NCBI GenBank assembly: GCA_024180945.1
Contig: JAKSGN010000035.1
Span: 1,798,001 to 1,862,000, forward strand
Length of the DNA stretch: 64,000 nt
Source of the DNA: Macrophomina tecta
Lineage: Eukaryota; Ascomycota; Dothideomycetes; Botryosphaeriales; Botryosphaeriaceae
Direction of reading: 5' to 3'
A program made the position numbers and the translations under genes. Of this stretch, positions 34,074 to 46,471 are shown one piece after another (position 1 is the stretch's first letter; each line of letters starts with the position of its first letter). The notes beneath the pieces are model-generated. The model was not told the DNA's origin. It saw nothing but the letters and a program-made list of their open reading frames with translations, and ran no database searches.

Positions 34074-35670
34074 CTTCGCCGCTTAGTCCAGGCTGTAAAG
34101 TAAAATTTCGCGAGGTTGGGAAAGAGAGTGGAGGTAGCACAACAGCAATCGCGAAGCGGACCGGACTTTACGCAGAAGGTCTCGCTGTGTATAGAGGAAA
34201 AGAGCGTTAGCAAAGCAGGGAGAAAGGATGGCAGCCCTGTCTCGCAATGGAAAGAGGGTACTGGTAAGAGTGCGGCGAAACAGCGTCAAAGGCGGACTAC
34301 AGCGTCAGCCGGAGCACGCGGGAGAGACTCCTTATAAACTAGGCTCAGAACCCGGCGGCTACTCTACATTGCAATACTCCGGAGGTAGGGGCCCGTCTCT
34401 CAGCAAAGTCGGGGGATATTATGATTTGCGGAGACGGAGTGAGCGTTTCTTGCATCAAGTAGGGAGAGGGGCCGAGAGCAAAGGATCGATCCCCGAAACA
34501 AGGCGCCGCGATCATCAGGTACACCCTTGTCGCTACGAACGAAACAGACAGGAACATGCGCTGAGGGAGAGATCGGCAGGTTGCCGGACTGAAGGTCGTC
34601 ATGTTTACCAGCCGTCCGCCACAGCCCGAATCAGATGGGGAGGTTGCGGCGACTCGAAAAATCGACCGCAGAGGTTCGGGAACATGAGGGCACGCAAAAG
34701 CCAGATTCAGACAAAGCAAGCCAAGGGAAACAGCACGGCTATAGCGGGCGGGAGATTTGCGAAGTGCCGGGCCAAGAATGGGTCTGTTTCGCGTCGAAGA
34801 GCGGCAGAGGTCGAAATCCGGGATCGCAGGAGGGCAGCTGGTCAGGTTATAGCATCAGCCTTCTCTCTCTTGTGCTCGAAGCGAGAGTCAAGCGAGAGAT
34901 ACCGGGTTCAACGGCCAGCACTTCATCAGCGCGCAGTGCGGAGTGCGAAAGCGGACAAGACAGAGAGGCGTCGAAGCACGCTGGCGTCCGCGCTGGAACG
35001 CGCGAGAAAGGACGTTTCAAGTTGACGCCTCTCCGTGTAGGGGAAAACCTCCACCCCGGCTCCGGATCCAATCGGCAATCCTGCCCAGCGTACGGGTCCG
35101 GTTTCGACCAACACTTCTCCGCACGCACAAACCGCTACGGAAGCGCCAACTAGAAGGACTGAGCCAATGGACTACGCTTGCGACACAAGAACATCGATGC
35201 CGGTTTATCTTTCCCAACAACAGACTGTATCGAAAGTGCAGACGCTCTTCCAATGCGCCGTTGTTCAACTCATGCACGACACGCTCCGCAAAGCCGCATC
35301 TCTAGGTCAGGAACAAGACTCGCCGAAAGACGTACGCGTTCCATACAATCCCTCAGGCACCTCGGTGACACGTAAGCCGGGCTGCCCGGGAAGAAGAAAG
35401 CGCCACCAAGAAGAGACCGTGATTAGACAAACATGGCGCATACGCCGTTCCCAATGAATATGCCTTTTCCTCTGTCTTCCGAACAAAGTGAAAGTAACTG
35501 AGGAAAAAAAAAAAAAAAAAAAAGCAACAAAACCAAAGTATGCCACCTGCCATCCCACGTGAATCCTATATACTCTACACCGGGTGTCCATCTCTTAACA
35601 ACAAAGCAGCACGTGTGCTGATACCGAGCCCCTCTTCTCTACCTCAATTAAGCATCCAAGGCCTCGCTTC
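34074..35670. other. Intergenic region between the GH53 gene and the Arf-GEF gene
   Basis: 1.6 kb that holds the endogalactanase promoter and the 3' flank of the Arf-GEF gene. A 20-nt A-tract sits at 35504-35523. Several overlapping open frames of 100-265 codons are present on both strands, but they are Arg/Ser/Gly-rich without motifs and look like composition artefacts. Confidence 0.45.
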
Positions 35671-38600
35671 TTACTCCTTCTTCTCCTCACTTTCCTCCTT
35701 CTCCTCTACTTTCTTACCCTCAGCACCTTCCTTCGCTTCGCCCTCCTTCTCAACTGGAGTCACATCAACAGACGGTCTCGTACTGGCCGTGTGTGCTACA
35801 CTTAATCGCTTCTGATGGCCCCCACGCGCCCTTTTCTCCGCCTCTTCCGGGAACAACTCGGGCAGCAAGTTTGGCAGGAAGCGCTCGAGCTTCGTCCACG
35901 TCTCGCGCCACAGCTCCTCGTTTTCAGGCTTCTGGTCGGGCGGGACAAGGTAGCCACCACTCGACATGACCAGGAGAATATTCTTGAGGGATTCCGGAAC
36001 AGCTTCCTCCTAGCGGCGAAATCTGAATCAGTAAACGGGCGTCTCTGGTGCTGGAAAATCCTGAAGACATACCAAGTTATCACCCTGGCCACTGTTCATC
36101 AAGCGATCCATGATGCTCAAGATCTTGACCCAGAGGTCCAACATTCCTTCCCACTCCGAAAGAGCCACTAGGTAGTGAAGGAAGATTTTACAGAGCAGCG
36201 TTGCCGCCTCTACTCTCGTCTCGCCCATGCCACCAGGATCGCTCTGATACGTCTCGGGCTTGAGAAGTTGGTTGATGAGCGGGAAAAGCACTTCGCCAAA
36301 TATCTTTGTCCATTCCTTGTGATCAGGCGACGCAAGGTCGTTCGAAAGCAGTGTCCGTTGTAGCGAACTGAGCGCCTGGTGTCTGATCTCCCGACACGGG
36401 TTCAAACATTGATTCGTAAGACATTGGAAGATCGGTGACCAATATGCGTTCCAAGCTGCATAAAGTCAACACTTCGCATGTACATCAAGTGCGTGCCAAA
36501 CCTACCTTCGTTGGTCTCTAGCTGGGACTGCTCGATGAAGTGAGGGACACGGCTTGTCAACTGGAAAACAATGGTCATAGCTCTTGAGCCGCGGACAACC
36601 ACTTCGTTGGACCTGCGTACAATCAACATCAGTTGCACCGCCTGCTTGTGGAACGACCTACTGCGTCTTCTTTGGTTTCATGCCCTTGCCCCTCCGTCTC
36701 TCGGCGTCGCCCCGTTGTTCCTCAATCGCACCGGCACTGCCTGCTGTAGCGAAGTCATTGAGCAATGCTATGGCCGCCTCATAGTTGTCTGCGCAAATGC
36801 CAGGAGGGTTGGAGTTGGTCAGATTCTCAGCAACTTGGAACACATCCGCTGCTACTTCCGGCAAGGTGTGAAGCGTTCGCAGCAACGTCCAGAAATCTGG
36901 CGAGTTGACAAGCTCGTTACGCAGGCTAACCGGTCCGTTGATGCAATCCAACAAGCCCTTGAGCAAAGTCGGTGCGGTCTGCTTCAGGACCTCCTGGTCG
37001 AAGGTAGCGAATGTGTGTAGAATGACAGGCGCCCGGATGTAGTCATGGTCGTTGCTCTCGCGCAAAAGCTTCAGCAGATAGTACACAGTTCGGGAAAGTA
37101 CGACTGGGTGAACGTTATTGTCACGAAGGACCGTCTGCAACGCGTCCGCAACGCTTTTCCCGAGCTTCTCCACCGTTTCGGCATCTCTCAGCGCAAGCAC
37201 GGTAGCCAGCTCCAATGCAAAGACTAAGGATGGATCATACTGCATGCCCTGAGTTCTTGCTTTGCTGCCGTTTGGTCGTAGCGGACTAGGTGCAGGAAGA
37301 TCAGGCTTTACAGTAATGACACGAGGCGAAGAGTCCTCAGGTATCTGAGCAAGAAGCGAGTCCAGAATAGACTGCAGCGCTTCAATAGGCATGCGACTAG
37401 AAACCAAATCAGTAAATTTTCGCCAGTGTGGAAGAAACCACGCTAACCTGATGTTCGCAAAGAGACCTGGAAGGTCGCAAGAGTTGATACAATCAACTGT
37501 GCAAAGCGTGTACTCTATTTCCGCATCCGAAGGCTCTGGCGGCTCGTCATTTGCGAAGCTGAAGATGGACGAGGCGAAAGTAGAAAACAGACTCGTCTCA
37601 TTTTGTCTCTGTTCGCGATCGATGACTTGCGCAGGGTTCTGAAGAGGAATTGCAGGAAGCTCAAGAGAGTTGGGTATCGAGGAGAAAGACGGGGGTATAA
37701 GAGAGTTGATGAACAGATTAAGCATCACACGCACGAGCTGTATATTCATTAGTGATGACCCGAAATATTGCAGCTTTCGGAGCAACATACCTGGTTCCAC
37801 CCGTCCCTGATGAATGCTTCGTTGCTATTGATGATTCGGAAAAGCAAGACAGTAGCCAATTGAGCTCTGTCATCACGACCAAACCTCACGGCCGTCTCAC
37901 TGACCATGATTTTCTCGCTCTTCTTGTCGGCCTGAACCTCAGTATTCAGCGACGTGCTAGGCGGGACCTCCGGAGCTAGAGTGCTGATCTTGCTCAGGCA
38001 GAAAATGATCCGGTCAAGGCAATCGCTTAGCCCATGCTTTCCTGCAATCTGAGCACACTGATAGAAACCAGTAACAACACGAGAAAAGACCGCATCATCT
38101 GATGCCGACATGAACACAAAAGAAAGTGTCGCCAGAATAGGCCTCCAGGTAGCAGCGAACATCTCTGCATCGAAGATGTTGGTGTCGCAGATAACCAGAT
38201 CCGACGTAGTCTGGACCTTCATCTGAAGCTCTTTCCATGCGTAGTCGTAGGCATGCTTGTTATCATGTTCTTCTGGTAGAATAATCTCGCGTGTCTTGAT
38301 GGAGTTGTAGATCTCGTCGAGATACTCGATGGGGAAGTCCTGGCCACCGTTCACGCCGCGCAAATTGCGAGCAAAATCCTCCAGAGCCATGCGCTTCTGA
38401 GTCTTGAGGTTCGGATTATGCTGGTCAGTGTTCAGCATGATGATGGCATACGTCAAGACGTAGACGGCATCCCTATCCGCGATGCCTTCCGGAGGCTTCT
38501 CTCCACAATACTTGGCCGCAAACTCTGTAACGATGCGCTCAATCAACTGAGATTCTCCCGGAAGACGAAATGTGTTAAGAAGCTGGCGTAAAGCCTCATC

Positions 38601-40779
38601 GACTCTTTGGCCAGCAAAATCGAACATCCCCATGAAAGCAGCCAAGATTGCCTCATTCTCCTTCTTCGAAATAAATTCGCCGAGCACTTTCTTGTCTAGC
38701 CGCGTTGTTCCTTTGATGAAAGTAGCGATAGACTGAGGATTTTCCGGGTCGTCAATTATGCCTTGGGATACCAGATAAGCAATTCCAGCTTTTGGCTTCT
38801 CGTTAAACTTCTTTGCTCCACGGATAATGATCTTCTTCTGTTCCCTCTGGCGTTTCAGTTGGTCAACATTAGGAAACCCTTCGGTAAGCGGTTCGTCGTC
38901 CATACGATCTGCTATTGTTTGAATAAAACCAAGCAAAGCATCGAGGCATAGCGGGGGAACGTTAGTCGTGCTCCAAGTGGCCGAATCCGGGAACGCATTC
39001 CGGGAAAGGAGTCCAATCATATCCATGCAAAGATCACTCCTGTCAACTTCGCAATCATAGTTGACGAACAACTCCACCATGAACGAAGGTATTCTGCACA
39101 AGGCACCCACGCTCTCTACCATCGCTTCTCTAGCATCAGGCTTCCTGGCGCCTCCTTCCAGCCCCAGTCTTTGCCTGTCTTTCACTGGTACCGGGGTCGA
39201 CCTTCCACTGTTCGTACCGGGCTGCGGAGAAGGTTTGACCAGGCTCGGGGCTTGAGGAACCCCTTCGTAGAGGGCGGGGTCGATGCCAGCTTCCTGGGGT
39301 ATTTCCACGCGAGGAAATAGGCATGCAACAAGGTAAGAAAGAAAGAGTTCCTGCTGGAGCTTCAGAACACCTCTGCAGGTTGCCAACAGAGTGTAAGCTA
39401 CTCGCAGGGACTCGTTAAGCACTGCAATATTCTCTGAACGGACGAGTTGGAATAGGTGGCGGCAAAGAGTGTCCTTAGCTAGGGATGCCAGGCTTGGGTG
39501 ACTAGCAATAGATGGCCCCGCAACCTCCAAAGCGACATCGACGATCCGCAGAGCCATGATCCTCATCGTGTCATTGTGCTGGCGATCTTCAGGGTTCAGA
39601 AGATCCACCAAAACGCGGAACAGTTCCCGAATGGAGGGAAGGGAGTACGGTTTGATGACCTGCTCTTCTTCGGTTTCTTCAACCAGAGGGAGGTGTAGTT
39701 GACTTCCATTTGGATTCCCGTTGTCGTCGCTGCCTTCCGGTGTCTTCTCCAGGCTTGTCGATGACCGCGATCCCTCCGGTACGCTCCCGGGCACGGCTAA
39801 CGAATCTCCATTGGCGGATGGGTCCATCTTGACGGCATCCATGTCATCCTTGGTACTCTCCTCCAAGGCTCCGGGCTCGTCACCTGCTTCGATTTCGAGG
39901 TGCTTTAGTCTCTCAAAAATCACCTGGCACATTGTCACCATGGCGATTTCTGCGGATCGCCGCAGCACCTCCGATAGTCGGATCTGGCAGCACATGCTCA
40001 AGCCTGTCTCCATCATCTCGCACACACTCTCATCGCTCAATATGTCACCGACCGGGCCTGAAATCATGTTCTCCATGAGCTTCAATATCCGAAGAAGGAC
40101 GATCTCGTCCGCGGCCGTATCGGTGGCCTCGAATCGACAGTGAGTGATGGCAGAGGAGAGCAATTGCATGGCCAAGGGTAATCTAGGCGAGTCCCGGCCG
40201 ATGATGTTGTAGGAGAGGAACTTGGTGATCGCGATCAGCGCCAGCGAGGTTATGGGTGCTGACGTCGACGACGAGCGGATGACCTGCAGGAACGGATGAA
40301 GTAAGGCGGGCGTGTCGAAGGTGCGAATATCTGAGAACAAATCAGCGGGTGCGGTACTGGCTTTTTGGTGCCATGCCCGTACCTTTGCAGCCCTTCAGGT
40401 CGCTCCGCAGGCGGGTGAAGGCCGACATAAGGGGATTGTCCTGCATGCTCCTCCCCTTCTTTCCGCGGAGACCCCATCTGCCGGCGAGCGCATCGTCTTC
40501 GGAGCCCAACTTTATGGTGGCGGCATTGCCCTCACCCTTTTCGATACGTTGTATGGCCAACGGCTTTGCGGCGCCGCCGCCAAGTATAGCGGACACGGAA
40601 GACTGGGCCCATCGCGCATGCTTGCGCATGGCCGAGGTGACGGTGATGCATTCTGTGACGACGAGCGCGATAGGGTCAATCGAGGCGGATATGGCACGCG
40701 TGCGCGGGTGAAATTCTGAAGAGCCGTAGAGGGCAGTTTGGGACGAGGAGTCTGCTTGGTTGCTGCCATCGGCGGTCAT
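35671..40779 (-). CDS. GEA2: Golgi Arf guanine-nucleotide exchange factor, GEA/GBF1 family (Sec7 domain)
   Basis: Seven exons, 40779-40383, 40330-37791, 37737-37448, 37396-36662, 36612-36506, 36455-36073 and 36009-35671, encode 1596 aa; the six introns are 49-63 nt. The protein loads GTP on Arf1 at the early Golgi for COPI coat assembly. The N-terminal DCB and HUS regions include DIRTFDTPALLHPFLQVI. The Sec7 domain lies at about 625-815 (FNEKPKAGIAYLVSQGII, FDFAGQRVDEALRQLL, the catalytic Glu in FRLPGESQLIERI, and YAIIMLNTDQHNPNL). HDS regions follow. The brefeldin-sensitive or -resistant state cannot be inferred without alignment. One 51-nt intron (37447-37397) has no stop in frame and could be read through as 17 extra residues. 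The C-terminus is Glu/Lys-rich. Gea1 and Gea2 cannot be told apart in filamentous fungi, which usually have one copy. Confidence 0.92.
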
Positions 40780-41633
40780 GATGGTTGAGCTTGGGCGCGG
40801 ACGAGGCAGTGGCAGAGGGCCGGGAGGGTGTGGTGAGTTGTACAGGGCTCGTCCCGGCTCTTTCGCAGCTGTGGAGTGTTTGAAAGCTCAGCTTCCCATG
40901 ATCGAATGGCCGGGAGTAAGACAGCGTGGGCCGTGGGCGCGTGGTAGATGCTCAGCTATCTCGCGTTTTTGGTCAAAGCTTACATTATGGGATGGAAGCG
41001 GGCAAAGTCCGCTGCGACTGGACACATGGCCTCGCCAAGATCTCCACCTCTAACCACCTCCCGACTTCCGCTCGGAACAGTCGCCGAAACTAGTTGATCG
41101 CTTGTTGCGATTAGCACTGGGAATGGCTCTTGCTTCTTTGGAGCTCGTGATCATCCACTACAACGGCTCTCTTGATCGGATTCGAGCAGTGATTCCACGA
41201 CTGAACTGTCTAGTTTCCTCAAGGACTCCCATTAGAACAAATGCTCCATTTCGTTATGTGCTCTATTCAAGCCCGCTCATGCAATACTGAGTGGAATGCC
41301 ACGTACAGGCGCCGCTGCAGACAAGTACCGGCACTGTCCTTCGAGATTCCGAAAATCTATTTTATGTACACTCATCTCCCACGAAACGCCAGCAGACCCC
41401 GTTATACCACATACAGAGCATCCACATACTCTGGCTGCCTTACTCGTTTCCACCTTGTTTATTTCGAACCCAACCAACTGAACTCCAGATGTGCCCAGCG
41501 CAAGTCCCGAACAAGCTATGACAGTGCTTCAATGCACAACTTCAAGCCGTAAGGAAAACGAAAGATGGTAAATGCCAAATGTTTGATAACACGATTACAA
41601 AACTTTGAACGGTATATGATTGTCTCCGAGCAT
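40780..41633. other. Intergenic region upstream of the Arf-GEF gene
   Basis: This contains the promoter of the leftward Arf-GEF gene and the 3' flank of ANP1. No motif-bearing frame is seen. Confidence 0.5.
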
Positions 41634-43589
41634 CTACTCGAGAGGGTCTTTAACCTTCTTGGCATCACCTTTGCCATCACTCTTCACACTATATCCGTGT
41701 TAGCACACGCACAATCATAAGAACTGGTCAGGGAGCACTTACAGAGGGGTGTCTGCCTTCTTCTTCTCTCCCGTGATTTCGTTCCGATTGTCCTTCATTT
41801 CCGCCTCTTCCTTCTTCTTCTTCTTTTCGGCTTCTAACTTCGTATGTGCTGCTTTGGCACGCTCGACGGCATCCTGGTTCTTCTTGGCCTGTTCTTCTTT
41901 GATCTTTTCAGCTTTAGCCTTGGCTGTGTCAGCATGCTGCTTGTCCGCGCTCTCATGCTTCTGTGAGCCATCCTTGGCCGAAGCGTCTTTAGAGGAGCTG
42001 TCCTTGGCTCTATTGCCCGTGGGGTCCTTATCCGTAGACTTTTTATTAGACTTATCGTCGTTTCCACCCTTGTCATTTTCCATGTACTCGGACTTCGCCA
42101 TGTTCCTGATGTCGGCCTTGTCCTTATCCCATTGCTCAGCAGGATCCTCAAACTGATCTTTCAGTCTTTGCAAACGGTCCTCCTTCTCTTTCTCTTCTTT
42201 CTCCTTCGCGAGTCTCTCTTGTTCCATCTCCTCCATGTGCCGAATGTCGTCGACGCTGGGTTCGTAGAGATGCCAGATAGTATAGTGCGGAAGACCGACT
42301 ACGGAGTATTTCATTCTCTTTGCCATCTAGTAACGGTTAACACATGCCGAGGGGAATACCAGGGGAATGCTGACCTTTCCGAAACCTTCTGTTTCCGCGT
42401 GTTTCTCGAAACTGAAAGCCGGGAAGTGCACACCAGACCGGAAGACCTTAGCCTTGGCCAGAATGCTGACACCACCCACGCCGTCAATCTCCATCTCCAT
42501 GTCCGGATCTCCGTAAGGGTCGCGTAGATAGGCGAGATGGGGGCGCCAGGTAGCGTACTCCGCGTAACCCTCGACAATGACAGCGTCCTCATCAAGAGTA
42601 TCAGCAAGAGCAAGAGCGGTCTCGGACTCTTGCCAAGAGTTCAAATCATAAGGTTGTTCTCCACCGAGCCAATCTGGTAGGGGTCGCCACACATCTGCGG
42701 GAAATTAGTCGACCGATCAGTAATTTGTATTCTCCTTAGACTTACTCGGCACAATGATATCCTTGTTATGGCGCATTAGGTCTTCCAGGATCGTGAACGG
42801 GGCGGTCTCAACGTCCACGTCGCGCCAGTAGACCCAGCTGTGCGTCGGCCGCAAGGCTGCGCTAAGGAGCCAATTCCGTGCCTGAGCCATCGACTTTCTT
42901 CTCCCGGCCTGAGCAGCGAAACCATGTCTGCTCTCGACATCCTGGTTGACCTTCTGGCCAAAGTCCTTCTCCATGATAGAGATCTCGCCGAATTGTTGGG
43001 TCGGGTCCTCATTGGCCTGCAGTTCCTCCAGAAGCTCAGAGAGCAACTCGAGGGTATTATCTTTTGAATCTCCAACCAGAAAAGCCAGATCGATGAAATT
43101 GTGCGGATAAGTCAAGTTCCGCAAGTGTCCAAAGAACATGGGCAGATGCGGTGCCGCATCTCTGAGCGGCGCGCAAAGCAAGATGCGTTCCTCCCTCTCC
43201 CACCCACGCGCCGTACCTTGTACATTGTTGAGGTCGTAGTAGCGGACGGTCTCCAGCTGAAAATCGGGCGAGGCGGTAAAAAGGCCGAGCGTTAATACGG
43301 GCCCAACAGCGGCTCGGAAGGCTGACGAGAAGAGGAAGAGGGAGGTAACGAGAAGAGCAGCGAGAATGCCTACTCTCATGAGTAGTTGGCGACGTCGTCG
43401 AAGAGCCGGCGTCGAGCGCGGCTGAAACCTGCAGAGATGCCATGTCAGCACGGTGAGCCGATAGTCGCGAGGATCAGATGCGCACTTGTGGGGCTCTATG
43501 TGGAAAGTCTGCTGCCCGCCCGTGCTGTAGCCAGCATAGCCGTTGGCGAAGCCGTGGCGCTGCATCGTTTTGCCATGAAGAGGTAACAT
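41634..43589 (-). CDS. ANP1: Mannan polymerase II complex subunit Anp1 (GT62 alpha-mannosyltransferase)
   Basis: Five exons, 43589-43486, 43428-42746, 42694-42375, 42326-41743 and 41688-41634, encode 581 aa. Anp1 with Mnn9 extends the alpha-1,6-mannose backbone of N-glycans in the Golgi. A type II anchor lies at about 50-72 (VGILAALLVTSLFLFSSAF). GT62 motifs include YYDLNNVQGTARGWEREERIL, IDLAFLVGDSKDNT and the metal/nucleotide-sugar site WVYWRDVDVETAP. WRPLPDWLGG, VGGVSILAKAKVFRSGVHFP and YSVVGLPHYTIWHLYEP follow. The C-terminal 170 residues form a Lys/Glu coiled tail, longer than in yeast. The last intron has GTAAGT and a CTAAC branch site; reading into it stops after TPL. The first intron (57 nt) is free of stops, so an unspliced version would add 19 residues. 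ATG at 43565 is an alternative start. Confidence 0.9.
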
Positions 43590-44418
43590 CCAGACGACGG
43601 AGGTCTTCGAGAACTACCCGCCGGGCGGCTCAGGAGGTACGGGTTGGAGGGCCAGCCACCTCCAAGAGGACAGACGCTCGGGGCGCAATTGCGGGCGACG
43701 CGGGGCGTTGGATCGGGGCGATGCGATCGCCAGGCGGTCGGGTGGGTTGTGGGTGAGGTCGTGGCGGAGGAGCTGCGGGCGAGGATTGCGTATCCACGGG
43801 TTCGACCAACGGCCAAGGTGGCTCGTTACAGAGGCAGATCAGCAGGGATTCCTGTTTAGCTCAAAGCCGTCCCGCTGCCGTTCCCTGCCGTTAGCCCAAA
43901 CGTCGCAGCCCAGAGCGAGGATCGGTTGCAGAGTTGAGGGCGCGGCAAAATGGTTCTTGCTGCGAAGTGTCCAGATGAGCACACAGGAAAGGCCCCCCTT
44001 GGCTGCGGCGATGGTGGCTGACAAGTCTGCCGTTGCAGCATCAACGCGATACGAGATAGAGTCGGCGATCCTGCCATTTACACGCTCGAGTTATTGCGCA
44101 TCAGACTGACTTTGGCAAATGCGCGGCCGACACACACACCGAAAGCTTGTTCACTTTCTGCCGCTTCGACTAGACGTTGCGAATTGATTTACTTCAAGAT
44201 GATGACCAGCAAAAGCCCTTATCGGTGGTAGCTAGCTAGTACCCAGCTCTCGGTCGTCCCTCGTTCCGCCGCCCAGGGCCTCCGCACCAGCATTCCTCCG
44301 TGAGTCCAGCTCTCATATGCCTGCGCCGAAAACGCCTTGCAGCCAACCTGACACCTAGTCACACCGTATCCGACATAAATGCACACAATTCCCATATTAG
44401 CCCCTATCGTGATCATTT
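43590..44418. other. Intergenic region upstream of ANP1
   Basis: Promoter of ANP1 and the 3' flank of the polymerase delta subunit gene. Short frames only, no motif. Confidence 0.5.
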
Positions 44419-45074
44419 TTAGGTCTCCACAAATCGCGAGCCCAGCAGCTCATCGATGTGAGCGCGCTGCGCCTTTGTGTTAGCCTTTCCTTCCTTCAGC
44501 AGCACGGCCAAAACTTCAATTGGCGGGTTCAAGCCGAGACGGTGTGCGCGCTTCCAGCGCTTGATGCGTGCACTGCCGATGCATGGCTGTCCCGTGTTAG
44601 CGGAGGTGGCACTCGATAATACCATCCCTTCATGGTGGTGACACATACTCCGTATTGACCGCTTGTGTCGAACTCGCGGAGCACCTTCTCGTGGAGAGAG
44701 ACGTCCTCCTGATGCACCCGCGGGGCTTTCCTAGCGCGCTCCTTCTCCTTCCAGTATTTTGTAATCTGTGCCTCCGAAATCCGGCTTGCCTTCTCCTCCT
44801 CTGGTGTCAACTCCGGCTTTGCTGCCTCTTGTCTCGACTGTTGTGCGATAGCAAGCTCTGAGGTTGTGGGTTCAGCGAGGTCAGGCTCCGCTTGAGCGCT
44901 GAGGTTTGTGTCCGTGATAGATTCGGATAGGATAGGGTCCTGTTTCGACTTGTTTGTCACCTTCGCTTTGCCGGTTGGTGACGCCCGAGGCTTTGTGACG
45001 CGATTGGAGGCGCCGTGAAAGGCGAGGGTAGCCTGCCTGGACTGCGGGCCGGACGAGCGACGCTTGGGAGGCAT
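44419..45074 (-). CDS. cdm1: DNA polymerase delta subunit 4 (Cdm1/p12)
   Basis: Exons 45074-44649 and 44586-44419 (62-nt intron) encode 197 aa. The protein is the small accessory subunit that stabilises polymerase delta and helps it bind PCNA. The N-terminus begins MPPKRRSSGPQSRQATLAFHG; QATLAFHG resembles a PCNA-interacting peptide. A disordered middle leads to the conserved C-terminal domain: VSLHEKVLREFDTSGQYG, joined across the intron to PCIGSARIKRWKRAHRLGLN, then PPIEVLAVLLKE. Budding yeast lacks this subunit, while fission yeast (Cdm1), humans and filamentous fungi have it. The start is the first ATG, 261 bp from the divergent DcpS gene. Confidence 0.88.
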
Positions 45075-45335
45075 GATGGCAGATGGAATGTCGATGTAAG
45101 AGAATCGCGGGATTTGCGATTGGTTCAGCTAAAGCTAGAAATATGTGATCTGTGGCCGGGATGGGGTGGGGATGGTGAAGAAGGGACTGATGCGTTGCCT
45201 ATGACGACGCTGGGCCAGAGGCGGCCGGCTTGGCGCACCTCATCACGCCTCGTCGCGCTCGCGCAGTCCCGTGAGCGCCTGCAAACCACCTAGACCGCCC
45301 GCAACCTTACTCACCCAGTAGGTCACATCAACGCC
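45075..45335. promoter_or_regulatory. Compact divergent promoter of the Pol delta subunit 4 and DcpS genes
   Basis: Only 261 bp separate the two start codons, so the core promoters must overlap or abut. No clear TATA box is visible on either strand. Confidence 0.55.
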
Positions 45336-46471
45336 ATGGCACTTACGAATGCAGAGGCGGAAGCCTTGGTCCCGCAGTTCAAGCTGGAAAGACTGCTCAA
45401 TCAAGGTAAAATTAAGCCGCACAGCATCTGTTCTGAAAACCTAGCGCGCGCTCATTCACTAGCGACGAGCAGACCAAGCTGGCCGCCGTATTGTGCTCCT
45501 CGGCTCCATCCAATCTAAGCCAGCGCTTCTTCTTGCCGAAAGAGCTGCTTTCTCCGCTGAGCCCGTCCATCTTGAGAGCTTCAGCTCGTCGTTGGCGAAC
45601 ATAAAAAATCTCGGGGCCAACGATATCTACTTCTGGTTCCTTGCGGCCACCGCGGCGGGCTCTCAGAATTCCACACAACCACCCGATCTTAAGCTGAACC
45701 TCATCTACCCTTGCAGTGAGAAACATATCAAGAAATACTCACAGCAAGGGGCCCGACTGGTGACCGAGACGCCGGAAATCTACAGGGATCATGTGCGCCC
45801 CTACATGCAAAAGCAGCGGGAAGAGGGAAGACTGAACTGGGTGTTCAACATCATCGAGGGACGCACTGAGCAAGAGGATGTCTTTTTCCGTGAGCACGGC
45901 GACGAAGGTTTCCTCGTGTTGCCCGACCTGTAGGTCTTCTCGTCCGGTGGGATCGTCTCGTATGCTGACCCCGCCTCCTTTTCCGTAGAAACTGGGACCG
46001 CAAAACCATGACCAGCCTGCACCTGCTTGGGATTGTCGAGCGCCGTGACATCTGGTCCGTGAGGGACCTCAAGAAGGTGCATATCACCTGGCTCAAGCAC
46101 ATGCGCCAAAAGCTACTGGAAGCAACTGTAAAGTTGTATCCGGAGTTGGACAAAGACCAACTGAAGCTCTACATCCACTGTATGTCGTCGCACACGACGT
46201 CACACTTTCATTTCCCTTTCTGACGATCCCAGATCAACCAACGTACTATCACTTTCACGTCCACGTCGTGCACGTGGCTCTCGAGGCAGGTGCAACACAG
46301 GCCACAGGGAAAGCGTTGGGCTTGGAGAACATCATCAGCCAGCTCGAGCACATGGCTGGCCCCGAAGGCAGCGCTGGTATGGCAGATGTCTCTCTGACCT
46401 ACACGCTAGGTGAAGCTAGCGAGCTGTGGACGGAGGTCTTCCAGCCACTGAAAGAGAGCCAGCGCTCGTAA
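45336..46471 (+). CDS. DCS1: Scavenger mRNA decapping enzyme DcpS/Dcs1 (m7GpppX diphosphatase)
   Basis: Exons 45336-45405, 45473-45929, 45989-46179 and 46233-46471 encode 318 aa; introns are 67, 59 and 53 nt. The enzyme hydrolyses the cap left after 3'-to-5' mRNA decay. An N-terminal swapped domain (GRRIVLLGSIQSKPALLLAE) is followed by IKNLGANDIYFWFLA, NWVFNIIEGRTEQEDVFF, LPDLNWDRKTMTSLHLLGIV and WLKHMRQKLLEA. The C-terminal HIT domain carries HFHVHVV at about 246-252, with the catalytic central His. The first intron's acceptor is the AG at 45472; an AG 10 bp earlier would give the wrong frame. Length fits fungal family members. Yeast has an inactive paralogue, Dcs2, but the intact HIT triad here argues for an active enzyme. 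Confidence 0.92.

Noticed and set aside
34228..35153. Overlapping plus-strand frames of 265 and 172 codons
   Set aside because: Arg/Ser/Gly-rich composition, no motif, no splice continuation; most likely chance frames in a promoter region.
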